DNA from: CAZXDS01 sp964639525
GTDB lineage: Bacteria > Bacteroidota > Ignavibacteria > Ignavibacteriales > Melioribacteraceae
Length of the DNA: 17,253 bases
NCBI GenBank assembly: GCA_964639525.1
Contig: CAZXDS010000056.1
Coordinates: 1-17,253 of the forward strand
Direction of reading: 5' to 3'
The first letter of the stretch is position 1; every line of letters starts with the position of its first letter. The notes under the pieces are model-generated. The model was not told where the DNA came from. It saw only the letters and a program-made list of their open reading frames with translations, and searched no databases. Shown here in pieces: positions 1 through 7,531 of this stretch. Both the position numbers and the translations under genes were made by a program.

Positions 1-100
1 AATTCAAAATATAGAGACTCCTTTCTTTTTTTCTATTGCATAGTTTGGGATTAACAGCGATTCAGAGTCAAATTTAAAATTAGTAAAAACTTTTTACATT
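1..100. other. Window edge, no gene; holds a partial repeat end
   Basis: No reading frame with coding character enters from the left edge. The stretch is AT-rich and lies downstream of the minus-strand ArsC-like gene. Its only recognisable content is the 36-bp repeat end at 55-90. Confidence 0.5.
55..90 (+). repeat. Truncated left end of the MITE-like element
   Basis: These 36 bp align without gaps to the left end of the complete element at 5985-6020, with 29 identical positions by eye. They begin with the same outer sequence CAGCGATTCAGAGTC. Similarity stops about 10 bp before the stop codon of the ArsC-like gene, and neither the inner hairpin nor a right end follows. It therefore looks like a solo or decayed end rather than a whole element. 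Confidence 0.6.
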
Positions 101-467
101 TTAGAGAATCTCGTCGATTCTTTCGGTTGGTCTTGCAACTACCGCTTTATCTCCTTTTTCAATAATTGGACGCTCAATAAGATTCGGCTCGTTTATCATA
201 AATTCAATTATTTGTGTCGCTGTATATTTGTTATTTTTAAAATCCAACTCTTTATAAGCCTTTTCTTTTTTACGTAGCAACCCTTCCGGCTTAATGTTCA
301 TCTTTTTTAATAATGTTTTAAGTTTGTTTTTTGTGAAAGGATTATCATAATATTTTACCATTTTAAAATCAATCCCTTTTTCCTGCAGGTATTTTAACCC
401 TTGTCGGCTTTTTGAACATGTTGGTTTATGATAGATTATAACTTTTTCCTTTGGATAGCTGTGTCAT
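101..467 (-). pseudogene. ArsC/Spx-family thioredoxin-fold protein, frameshifted near its 5' end
   Basis: The ArsC family (arsenate reductase-like and Spx/YffB-like) uses one N-terminal cysteine for thiol chemistry. From ATG 36 codons in, an open frame of 86 residues carries the family C-terminus, including 'IERPIIEKGDKAVVARP'. The catalytic part, VIIYHKPTCSKSRQGLKYL, lies upstream in the same frame but has no ATG, GTG or TTG start and is preceded by TGA. An ATG at 467 has a perfect AAGGAG five bases upstream, but in a frame shifted by one base. Removing one base near 448-449 (the GG between two A runs) would give a 121-residue protein starting MTQLSKEKVIIYH, a normal family length. Explanations are a real 1-bp insertion, an assembly or sequencing error, programmed +1 slippage, or initiation at an AUA codon. 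Starting at the downstream ATG would lose the catalytic cysteine. The exact substrate cannot be assigned. Confidence 0.75.
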
Positions 468-478
468 TTTTTCTCCTT
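468..478 (-). promoter_or_regulatory. Strong Shine-Dalgarno before the out-of-frame ATG of the ArsC-like gene
   Basis: On the minus strand the sequence reads AAGGAG, five A's, then ATG at 467. The spacing and match are ideal, so this was very probably the original start. That start being in the wrong frame for the conserved CxxxxR region is the main argument for an indel just downstream. Confidence 0.6.
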
Positions 479-680
479 GTAAATAGTTGTTAAACACTCT
501 GTTAGCTATTAGATTCACCTATTGCCAAACTGTCGGGCTGAATCTTAAATTAGTTTTTAATTCGGTATTATTAAAAACAAATTTACCAATTATTCTACAA
601 TTAACATTTCAAAAGTTTATATTTTTAATACCGGTTTTTTATATTAGGGAAACATAATAATTAATGAAGAGATTGAAGTT

Positions 681-2087
681 TTGAAAGACAAAAATATTCA
701 CAGACTGTTATTTGAGAATTATGCAAATTATAAAGAGACATCAATCAAATCAAAAATGATTTCTCATAATTTGTTAAAGAGTTTGATTGAAAAGTTACCT
801 GATAATTTGTTCACTGTAACTGAGCTGGGTAAAAGTGTAGAGCAAAGATCGATTTTTTCAATTAAAGTTGGAAGTGGTAAAATAAATATTTTACTCTGGT
901 CGCAAATGCACGGAAATGAAACCACAGCAACAATGGCATTGTTTGATATTTTTAATTTTTTATCAGCTGATGATTCTTTTAATGAATTTCGCAAACAAAT
1001 ATTTTCAAATTTAACTTTATATTTTGTTCCGATGCTAAATCCGGACGGAGCAGAAAAACATCAACGTGAAAACGCAATTGGAATTGATTTAAATCGTGAT
1101 GCAATTAGTTTAACTTCGCCTGAAGCAAAGGTTCTTAAACAACTTTATGAAGAGACTCAGCCCGATTTCGGGTTTAACCTGCACGACCAGGCAAACAAAC
1201 ATACTGTCGGTAAAAGTTCTAACTCTGCAGTAATTTCATTTTTAGCACCGCCTTTTAATTATGAAAGAGAAATAAATCCGGTTCGCGAAAAAACAATGCA
1301 GGTAATTTCAAGTATCACTAATGCTTTGTCTGAATTCATCCCCGGACATATTGGCAAATACAATGATGGATATGAACCGCGTGCATTCGGTGATAATTTT
1401 GTTAAATGGGGAACAAGCTCTGTTTTAATTGAATCAGGTGGGTGGCAAGATGATGCGGAAAAACAATTCCAACGTAAACTTAATTTTGTTGCCATTCTTA
1501 CCGGATTAGATTCCATCGCAACAAAAAGTTACGAAATGCATTCTATTAAAGAATATCAAAATATTCCGGAAAACGAAAAATTTTTCTTTGACGTTTTGCT
1601 TAAAAATTTAATTTACAAAAAAAATGATATGTCCTTTAAAATTGATATCGGCATTACTTTGAACGAGAAGTTGGACATTACTACAAATACATTTTATTAT
1701 GTGAGTGAAATTGAAGAAATTGGCGATTTAACCGGATATGCAGGTTATTTAGAATTTGATGGAAACGAACTGTTTGTAGAACCGGGAAAAGCTTCAAAGA
1801 ATTCTTATTTATTTGATAATCTATTGACTGATAATCAATTATTAAACATCTACAACAAGGGGATTACTAATTTAAAAACCGATTTTATTGGTCCCGAATT
1901 TCATTATGTAAAGCAGCCAATTAACTACACAACAAATCCTTCATTTGCAAATGAATTAAAAATCGGGAAACCTGCAAACTTTGGAATAAGAAATGCAGAA
2001 AATAAAATACATTCCGTGGTAGTAAATGGTTTTGTGTTCAATCTTCAAAAACGGAACGGTATTGTTAAAAACGGAATTATCATTTAA
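681..2087 (+). CDS. M14-family zinc carboxypeptidase
   Basis: This 468-residue protein is a metallo-carboxypeptidase of the M14 superfamily, which removes C-terminal residues from peptides using one zinc ion. Visible zinc ligands are H77 and E80 in WSQMHGNETTATM and H168 in FNLHDQ. The region NPDGAEKHQRENAIGIDLNRD (from about 120) holds the substrate-carboxylate-binding Asn-Arg pair, and E251 in SSVLIESGG is the likely general base. The remaining 200 or so residues are a C-terminal extension I cannot assign. No signal peptide is visible, so a cytoplasmic location is likely. The TTG at 681 is chosen because the N-terminal LFENYANYKETSIKSK stretch resembles the start of related Bacteroidota proteins and no ATG lies upstream in frame. 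The alternative ATG at 756 would remove 25 residues. The physiological substrate is unknown. Confidence 0.85.
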   Translation: MKDKNIHRLLFENYANYKETSIKSKMISHNLLKSLIEKLPDNLFTVTELGKSVEQRSIFSIKVGSGKINILLWSQMHGNETTATMALFDIFNFLSADDSFNEFRKQIFSNLTLYFVPMLNPDGAEKHQRENAIGIDLNRDAISLTSPEAKVLKQLYEETQPDFGFNLHDQANKHTVGKSSNSAVISFLAPPFNYEREINPVREKTMQVISSITNALSEFIPGHIGKYNDGYEPRAFGDNFVKWGTSSVLIESGGWQDDAEKQFQRKLNFVAILTGLDSIATKSYEMHSIKEYQNIPENEKFFFDVLLKNLIYKKNDMSFKIDIGITLNEKLDITTNTFYYVSEIEEIGDLTGYAGYLEFDGNELFVEPGKASKNSYLFDNLLTDNQLLNIYNKGITNLKTDFIGPEFHYVKQPINYTTNPSFANELKIGKPANFGIRNAENKIHSVVVNGFVFNLQKRNGIVKNGIII

Positions 2088-2115
2088 TAGAAGACTTTGA
2101 ATAATTGTATCTTTA

Positions 2116-3114
2116 CTACACTGATATTTCCCCTACTACAATTCCCATTTCGCTTATTGTTTCAGATAGTATTAATGTCTTTTCAACATCGGTTCTATCA
2201 ACTATGGCAACCAATCCTATTCCAAGATTAAAAGCTTTCTGCATTTCTTTGTCTGCAATATTCCCTGTTTCTTTTATCAATTTGAATATCTTTGGCAATT
2301 CCCACGCATTCCAATCGACATTCATTTTCAGATTTTCAGGAATTACTCTTTTTGTATTGCCCAAAATTCCACCGCCGGTAATATGAGAAAATGCTTTTAC
2401 GTCAAGATTATCTTTTAACAATTCAATCAATTTTAAATATGATTTGTGAACTTGCAGAAGTTCATCACCGAGACTATTTTCAAAACCATCCGGAATATCC
2501 GTCCATTTATACTTTGCCGATAAAACTTTGCGAGCCAATGAATATCCGTTTGTGTGCAGTCCGGTTGATCTGTAACCAATCATTACATCACCGGCGGCAA
2601 CATTACTGCCGGTAATAATCTTATCTTTATCAACAACACCGACAATAGTGCCCGAAATATCATATTCGTCATCAGCATAAAGCCCGGGCATTTCAGCAGT
2701 TTCACCGCCAATTAACGAAACCCCGTTTTCTCTGCAGGCAATGGCAAAACCTTTAACAATCTGCTCCGCTTTTTCAGGAAATAGTTTTCCAAACGCAAGA
2801 TAATCCATAAAATAAAGCGGTTTTGCTCCGCCGACTGCAATATCATTTACACAGTGGTTCACCAAATCCTGACCAATTGTGTTGTGCTTGTTCATTGCAA
2901 ATGCGATTTTTAGTTTTGTGCCAACTCCGTCAACGCTTGAAACAAGAACCGGTTTTTTGTACTCTGAAAAATCCGCTTCAAAAAATGCACCGAAATGCCC
3001 GATTCCCGTTAAAACATTTTTTGTGAATGTAGATTTCACATGCTCTTTAATTCTATTAATAGTTTCTTCACCTGCATTTAAGTCAACACCGGCAGATTTG
3101 TAGCTGATTGACAT
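2116..3114 (-). CDS. purM: Phosphoribosylformylglycinamidine cyclo-ligase (AIR synthetase)
   Basis: PurM performs the fifth step of de novo purine synthesis, the ATP-dependent closure of formylglycinamidine ribonucleotide to aminoimidazole ribonucleotide, in the cytosol. At 332 residues it is close to the usual length of about 345. The N-terminal YKSAGVDLNAGEETINRIK, the VSSVDGVGTKLKIA segment, the NHCVNDIAVGGAKPLYFMDY segment and the GGETAEMPG signature are all present in order. The ATG at 3114 has AGGG upstream. It is convergent with the carboxypeptidase gene, whose stop is 28 bp away, and no other purine gene lies in the window, so it appears monocistronic or the last gene after the LVIVD gene. 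A terminator between those two argues for separate transcription. Nothing looks abnormal. Confidence 0.97.
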   Translation of the reverse strand: MSISYKSAGVDLNAGEETINRIKEHVKSTFTKNVLTGIGHFGAFFEADFSEYKKPVLVSSVDGVGTKLKIAFAMNKHNTIGQDLVNHCVNDIAVGGAKPLYFMDYLAFGKLFPEKAEQIVKGFAIACRENGVSLIGGETAEMPGLYADDEYDISGTIVGVVDKDKIITGSNVAAGDVMIGYRSTGLHTNGYSLARKVLSAKYKWTDIPDGFENSLGDELLQVHKSYLKLIELLKDNLDVKAFSHITGGGILGNTKRVIPENLKMNVDWNAWELPKIFKLIKETGNIADKEMQKAFNLGIGLVAIVDRTDVEKTLILSETISEMGIVVGEISV

Positions 3115-3210
3115 TGGGATTCCCTAAAATAATTGAAGTGTAAAAATACCTGCTGCAAAGTATAAATGAAAATAATTTTTGAATTTAGGATGCGCAAAAT
3201 TAAATCTTTT

Positions 3211-3250
3211 AAAAAAATAAATAAGCTGCTCCGAAAAACCAAAGCAGCTT
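3211..3250 (-). terminator. Rho-independent terminator of the secreted LVIVD-repeat gene
   Basis: An 8-bp perfect stem (AAGCTGCT at 3223-3230 with AGCAGCTT at 3243-3250) encloses a 12-nt loop. Read on the minus strand it is followed by ATTTATTTTTTT, a U-rich tail. It sits just past the stop codon at 3272 and before purM, and should insulate the two genes. Confidence 0.8.
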
Positions 3251-3271
3251 TTAGATGAGGCTAATTTGCTT

Positions 3272-5533
3272 TTATTTTAAAATAATCATTTTTTTTACGC
3301 TTCTAAAATTACCTGCTTCCAATTTGTATAAATAAATTCCGGAGCTTAAATTGGCTGCGTTAAACCGGACGGAATAATTTCCTGCTGCTTGTTTTTCATT
3401 TACAAGCGTTGCGATTTCACGTCCGAGAATATCATAAATTTTTAACTGTAGAGACGGGATATCTCCCGTCTCTACAGTTGGAACGGAATATTTAATTGTT
3501 GTTGTAGGATTAAAGGGGTTTGGATAGTTTTGTGAAAGTGTAAAATTCTTCGGGATAAAAAGTTCTTCATTTTTTACATCCGTAATAAAATCATTTGAAA
3601 GCACTATCAATCCTTCAAAAGCAGTATAAATTATATCATTGTAACATTTTATTGAGTTAGCCCGATAATTTCCGGAATTACTAAAACTGCCCACTTGCAA
3701 CGGAGAAACTTTATCCGAAATATCTATCATTTTTATTCCTGCATCAGTTGCTACATAAGCATAATTATTACAAACGCTTATATCATTCTTGCCAGATAAA
3801 ATTGTACAGACCGAAACTGAATCAGGTTGTACCGGATTAGAAACGTCAAGAATTAACATTCCCGTATCACTTAATATATATGCGTAATTATTTACTAAAT
3901 CAAAATTCCCAAATGGAGTAATGTTATAATTCGTAGTTACAAATGAGCCGGTTAAACTCAAGTCCGTTGGATTCTGTCTATTTAATATTAAAAATCCGTT
4001 GCCCACAGAAAGGTACAGATAATTATCATCCGCTTTCATGTCATACAAAGGATAGTTGCTCCAATCTCCGATATAATACTCATTAACTTGAAAAGGGAAT
4101 GTTGGATCTGATACATCAATAACCTTCAATGTATCGCCATCACCATAAGTGTAAACATAATTATCTCTTGCAATTAATTTTTCTATCCTCTTGATATGAT
4201 AATATGACATTTCCTTTTGAGCGATTGCTTGTGAAATATCTACAATACTAAACCCATCTGAATCTGAACTTGTAGTTGAGACCTGTCCTACGTAAGCATA
4301 ATCTCCACTAACAGACATATCAACAAAGTTTGAATATTCCGAACGTGACAAATTCAAATAGCTAATTTCTTTTAGTCTGCCGGAAGTCTCAACATCAATA
4401 ATACTTAATACCGGAATACTTGAAGCGATATAGGCATAATTTCCATTAACAATAACTTTTCTCGTTTCGTCGATGGTTTTATAATTGTTCCTTAAAATAG
4501 GTGAACCTAAATCCGTAACATCAATGGTTCTAAATCCATGAATAGTTGCCATGTAAACAAAATCACCGGATTTAAATATGCGTTTTCCAATCTCCAGATA
4601 ATTTGTTCCGATATTATTTGTAATATAAGTGCTTAAAACTGTCGGACTACTAATTTGTGTAATATCAATAATTTTCATAATGCTTGAACTTGTATTTAAA
4701 GAATCGCCCGCTCCGGAAACAAAAACCGTATTCCCATCTACAAAAACACCGTAATCAAATTCATTAGTCGATTTTACACTGGCTACAACTATGGGATCAT
4801 TGATATTTTGTATATCAACAATTTTTAAACCATCACCTTGTTGAGTTAAAAAAACTAAATTATCTTGCACGGTAACATTTTCAGCCCATAAATCTATTGT
4901 TCCAACTTGTGCTGTTGCATTTGGAGTAGAAACATCAAAAATTAATACTCCGCCTGATTGATCAGCTACATACAAATAATTGTCCTTATAATAAATACTA
5001 TGTGGCGTATTTGGCAAAGGAATATATTTTATTCTTTGCGGAATATTCGGGTCGGTAATATCCAAAACTATAAGTGTAGCAAGATAACCAACGTAAGCGT
5101 AATTACCTGAAACTGTAACACAAAATGCCTGCTTATCTTCAGTATTAAAAAAGCTTAAAACTTGCGGTTGATTAATATTAGAGATATCTACAATAGTTAA
5201 ACCTGCTGTAAAATTTTCATTTACAAAAAGACCATTAGCTCCGTCAGTTGTAATAAACAATAGATTATTTTGAACAAAAATATTGCTTACACTACCATCT
5301 AAATTTATTTGTGCAACTTGCATGGGAAAATCAGGATTTGTTATATCCATTATTCTAACACCTCTTCCACTTGCAACAAACGCATTATTCTCTTTTACAA
5401 ACACGGAGTTACAATTACCAATTGTCCATCTTCCCTGAACTGTAAAATTGCTGTCGGCGTTTTGTGATAAAACAGGAGAATTAATAAATAGAAAAGCTGC
5501 AATTGTAATAATTAGAAACATTCTAAATTTCAT
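3272..5533 (-). CDS. Secreted LVIVD-repeat beta-propeller protein with type IX secretion C-terminal sorting domain
   Basis: The 753-residue protein begins with a Sec signal peptide, MKFRMFLIITIAAFLF followed by INSPVLSQ. About a dozen LVIVD-type repeats follow, each of about 40-55 residues, with a core such as VRIMDITNPDFP, LTIVDISNINQP, LIVLDITDPNIP, LKIVDIQNINDP, FSIVDISQ or IKMIDISDKVSP. This spacing is typical of a beta-propeller. The last 90 or so residues are a type IX sorting domain (SQNYPNPFNPTTTIKY, then LKIYDILGREIATLVN, then SSGIYLYKLEAG). Family knowledge predicts export through Sec and then the type IX translocon to the surface or medium. The start at 5533 is chosen for its GGAGG Shine-Dalgarno and because the signal peptide begins there; an in-frame start at 5662 would bury that peptide behind 43 residues. 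A 36-bp palindrome is inserted in frame within the sorting domain. The ligand or substrate is unknown. Confidence 0.9.
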   Translation of the reverse strand: MKFRMFLIITIAAFLFINSPVLSQNADSNFTVQGRWTIGNCNSVFVKENNAFVASGRGVRIMDITNPDFPMQVAQINLDGSVSNIFVQNNLLFITTDGANGLFVNENFTAGLTIVDISNINQPQVLSFFNTEDKQAFCVTVSGNYAYVGYLATLIVLDITDPNIPQRIKYIPLPNTPHSIYYKDNYLYVADQSGGVLIFDVSTPNATAQVGTIDLWAENVTVQDNLVFLTQQGDGLKIVDIQNINDPIVVASVKSTNEFDYGVFVDGNTVFVSGAGDSLNTSSSIMKIIDITQISSPTVLSTYITNNIGTNYLEIGKRIFKSGDFVYMATIHGFRTIDVTDLGSPILRNNYKTIDETRKVIVNGNYAYIASSIPVLSIIDVETSGRLKEISYLNLSRSEYSNFVDMSVSGDYAYVGQVSTTSSDSDGFSIVDISQAIAQKEMSYYHIKRIEKLIARDNYVYTYGDGDTLKVIDVSDPTFPFQVNEYYIGDWSNYPLYDMKADDNYLYLSVGNGFLILNRQNPTDLSLTGSFVTTNYNITPFGNFDLVNNYAYILSDTGMLILDVSNPVQPDSVSVCTILSGKNDISVCNNYAYVATDAGIKMIDISDKVSPLQVGSFSNSGNYRANSIKCYNDIIYTAFEGLIVLSNDFITDVKNEELFIPKNFTLSQNYPNPFNPTTTIKYSVPTVETGDIPSLQLKIYDILGREIATLVNEKQAAGNYSVRFNAANLSSGIYLYKLEAGNFRSVKKMIILK
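3444..3479. repeat. 36-bp palindromic repeat inserted in frame within coding sequence
   Basis: Two perfect 16-bp arms, AACTGTAGAGACGGGA and its reverse complement, flank a 4-bp centre (TATC). The total is exactly 12 codons. Read on the minus strand it encodes roughly TVETGDIPSLQ between the conserved YSVP and LKIYD segments of the sorting domain. Palindromes of the GTAGAGACG...CGTCTCTAC type are, from general knowledge, recurrent intergenic repeats in several bacterial groups; that family link is inference here. Confidence 0.8.
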
Positions 5534-5543
5534 TTTAACCTCC
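5534..5543 (-). promoter_or_regulatory. Shine-Dalgarno deciding the start of the LVIVD-repeat gene
   Basis: On the minus strand GGAGG is followed by TTAAA and the ATG at 5533. It is the strongest ribosome binding site near this gene and directly precedes a hydrophobic signal peptide, which fixes the start against the longer open frame. Confidence 0.75.
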
Positions 5544-5984
5544 AGGCTATATTGTTTTTTAAAATCGTTATTTTCACTCTTGTCGTCGTAGAGATTTTTA
5601 CGAAAACTTTGAATTGCTGTTCGAAATACTTTATCGTTTTCCGTAATTTTTGCTTTGAGCATTAATCCCGAATCAATTCGGACAATTTTAATAAAATATC
5701 CTATTGGGGATTTAGTTTATTATTCTATCATAAACATTTTATTTCAAGAATAGTAAATTGAGAACATATATATATAATAGAAATTTTTTCTAAAAAGGTG
5801 TTTTGGTAGGACTGATTGGATTGAGAAAATTGAAAATGATGAAACAATATTTGAGGATTACAAATTCGCATATTTTTCTATATTAATTGTTTAAAGATAC
5901 AATTTTTTATTACTCAATTCCATATTAGCCAATTCGGAAATATCAAATTGTGGTATGCGGCAAAATACACTCTCTTTTAATATT

Positions 5985-6158
5985 CAGCGGTTCGGGGTCA
6001 AAATTAAGATTACAAAAAACAACACGTTAAGAGTATATTAAAAAATATTTCGGCAAAGACCGAATCCGGCTTTCGACTGATTTTCCGATTAAATTTGCCA
6101 TATTTCTGTAACACAGATTATTAATCTGTGTTACAGAAATTTTGACTCTGAATCGCTG
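5985..6158 (+). mobile_element. 174-bp MITE-like non-autonomous element with TIRs and 8-bp target duplication
   Basis: The ends are 21-bp inverted repeats. The left end is CAGCGGTTCGGGGTCAAAA plus TT, and the right end read inwards is CAGCGATTCAGAGTCAAAA plus TT. They match at 18 of 21 positions, and all three differences are G/A transitions. The exact 8-mer TTAATATT flanks both sides (5977-5984 and 6159-6166), as expected for a target duplication. There is no open frame inside, so mobilisation would need a transposase supplied from elsewhere. A 39-bp perfect hairpin lies next to the right end. Two partial relatives occur in the window at 55-90 and 17201-17253. The transposase family cannot be named from this sequence; an 8-bp duplication is compatible with several. 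Confidence 0.85.
6102..6140. repeat. 39-bp perfect palindrome inside the MITE-like element
   Basis: Arms of 19 bp (ATTTCTGTAACACAGATTA and its exact reverse complement) surround a single central T. The arms end two bases inside the right terminal repeat. The same hairpin recurs at 17223-17253 next to the same type of end, so it is part of the element and not a chance insertion. Confidence 0.9.
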
Positions 6159-6409
6159 TTAATATTCCGTATGTTTGTTAGGAAAATAATTTATTTGCAA
6201 TTAGTCGGGTTTTTGAAGTTATTTTATCATAAAGATATTGCGTCAACTTGTAATTCAAAAACTACTTTAACAGTTATCCCAAATAACTTGAACGAAAGCA
6301 ATAAAAGTCATATTATCGGATAAAGTATAACCATTAAAAATTTGCAACCGAAAAATTAAACGTGCATCTTATTTCAGCAAAAAATTAGTTTTTTTGGTAA
6401 CTTTATTTT

Positions 6410-6436
6410 TTAAAATTTTTAAAAACATTGTGCTAA
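6410..6436 (+). promoter_or_regulatory. Possible degenerate CIRCE operator upstream of hrcA
   Basis: HrcA normally binds TTAGCACTC-N9-GAGTGCTAA and represses its own operon. At 6428-6436 the sequence TTGTGCTAA matches the right arm at 7 of 9 positions. The expected left arm at 6410-6418 matches only 5 of 9 in an AT-rich background. It sits 18 bp before the hrcA start, a sensible position, but the left half is weak enough to be chance. Confidence 0.22.
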
Positions 6437-6454
6437 ACATAAAATAACAGTCAA

Positions 6455-7504
6455 TTGAATTTCATTGAATTAACAGATAGAGAAAAGTCGGTATTGCGTT
6501 ATGTGATTCACCAATTCATACTAACTGCAAATCCGGTTGGTTCGCGAAATATAACCAAGCGCTACGACCTTGGATTTTCGCCGGCTACTATTCGTAATAT
6601 TATGGCGGATTTGGAAGACTACGGATTCTTGAACCATCCTCACATTTCTGCGGGAAGAATTCCGACTGATAACGGCTACAGACTTTATGTCGATTCATTA
6701 ATGGCACCGCCTAAATTAGAAAGAAGTGTAAAAAAACAGATTGATTTGGAAATAGAAAATACTATTACCGAAACAGACGATCTGCTTCGTTTAACATCAA
6801 TGTTATTAAGTGCACTTACAAACCAACTTGCATGTGTTACATACCCAAAATTCGATAATGCAATTCTCGAAAAAATTCAATTGGTTTCTTTATCGTCAAA
6901 AAGAATTTTAGTTGTACTATCGTTAAAATCAGGACTTGTTAAAACAATTACTCTCGAAGTTAGCACTGACAATACTTTGAAAAATCTACCCGTTATACAA
7001 TCGATTTTAAATCAGCGATTATCAGGATTACGATTTTTCGAAATTAAAAAAACATTAAAAGAGAGAATTAAAGATGTTTATAATTCTGAGCATAAACCAA
7101 TTATACGTTTGTTCTTGGAATCAGCCGAAAAAATTTTTGAAGATATAAAGGTTTCTGAAAAATCAATTATAACCGGAACAAAGAACATCGTTAATCAGCC
7201 GGAGTTTGAAGATCACGAAGAGCTTCAGGGAATAATTGAATTAATAGAAGATAAAGATGTTATCGTTCATATTCTACAGGAAAAAGATACGAGCGAGGAA
7301 AATTTAAAAATTGTAATAGGAAGGGAAAGCAATAACTCAAAATTTGAAAAATATAGTTTAATAAAAAAAGAATACAAACTCGGCGATGCCTCTGGAATGC
7401 TCGGTGTTGTTGGTCCTAAGAGAATGCAGTATTCTAAAGCTGTTGCTGTAATTGTGTACTTAGCTGAAACACTTTCCGAAGCATTAACAAACGTAACCAA
7501 GTAA
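6455..7504 (+). CDS. hrcA: Heat-inducible transcription repressor HrcA
   Basis: HrcA represses class I heat-shock genes by binding CIRCE operators and is kept active by GroEL. The 349-residue length is normal. The N-terminal winged helix (residues about 1-80) contains LTDREKSVLRYVIHQFI, NPVGSRNI, GFSPATIRNIMADLEDYGFL and HISAGRIPTDNGYRLYVD, all hallmark HrcA segments. The C-terminal part is the GAF-like regulatory region, with AKLSGMLGV-type wording seen here as GDASGMLGVVGPKRMQY. The start is TTG at 6455; no ATG lies nearby in frame, the preceding sequence has no clear Shine-Dalgarno, and the conserved FIELTDREKSVL begins almost at once. It is first in an hrcA-grpE-dnaJ operon, with 27 bp to grpE. 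No dnaK or groEL is in the window, so the other usual targets must be elsewhere. Confidence 0.96.
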   Translation: MNFIELTDREKSVLRYVIHQFILTANPVGSRNITKRYDLGFSPATIRNIMADLEDYGFLNHPHISAGRIPTDNGYRLYVDSLMAPPKLERSVKKQIDLEIENTITETDDLLRLTSMLLSALTNQLACVTYPKFDNAILEKIQLVSLSSKRILVVLSLKSGLVKTITLEVSTDNTLKNLPVIQSILNQRLSGLRFFEIKKTLKERIKDVYNSEHKPIIRLFLESAEKIFEDIKVSEKSIITGTKNIVNQPEFEDHEELQGIIELIEDKDVIVHILQEKDTSEENLKIVIGRESNNSKFEKYSLIKKEYKLGDASGMLGVVGPKRMQYSKAVAVIVYLAETLSEALTNVTK

Positions 7505-7531
7505 AAATTTTAGTAGTAAAGGTGAAAGACA

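Larger units (their letters stand above)
5534..6454. other. Long intergenic region without a convincing gene
   Basis: About 920 bp separate the divergent LVIVD-repeat gene and hrcA. It contains a 6-bp-arm inverted repeat (CCGAAT-CA-ATTCGG) near 5667-5680, an alternating TA run near 5767-5776, a possible 37-codon coding remnant at 5781-5894 without a start, and the complete mobile element at 5985-6158. The last 280 bp before hrcA are very AT-rich and hold only a weak CIRCE-like half site. Promoters for both flanking genes must lie here, but I cannot place them with confidence. Confidence 0.6.

Noticed and set aside
2105..3103. Plus-strand open frames inside purM
   Set aside because: They lie antisense to an unambiguous purM gene and have low-complexity, unrecognisable translations.
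5534..5662. 43-residue N-terminal extension of the LVIVD-repeat protein starting at 5662
   Set aside because: The strong GGAGG site and the signal peptide at 5533 mark the real start; an extension would hide the export signal.
5667..5680. Short inverted repeat CCGAAT-CA-ATTCGG as an operator
   Set aside because: Six-base arms in one copy only, with no known regulator nearby, so there is not enough evidence to call a site.
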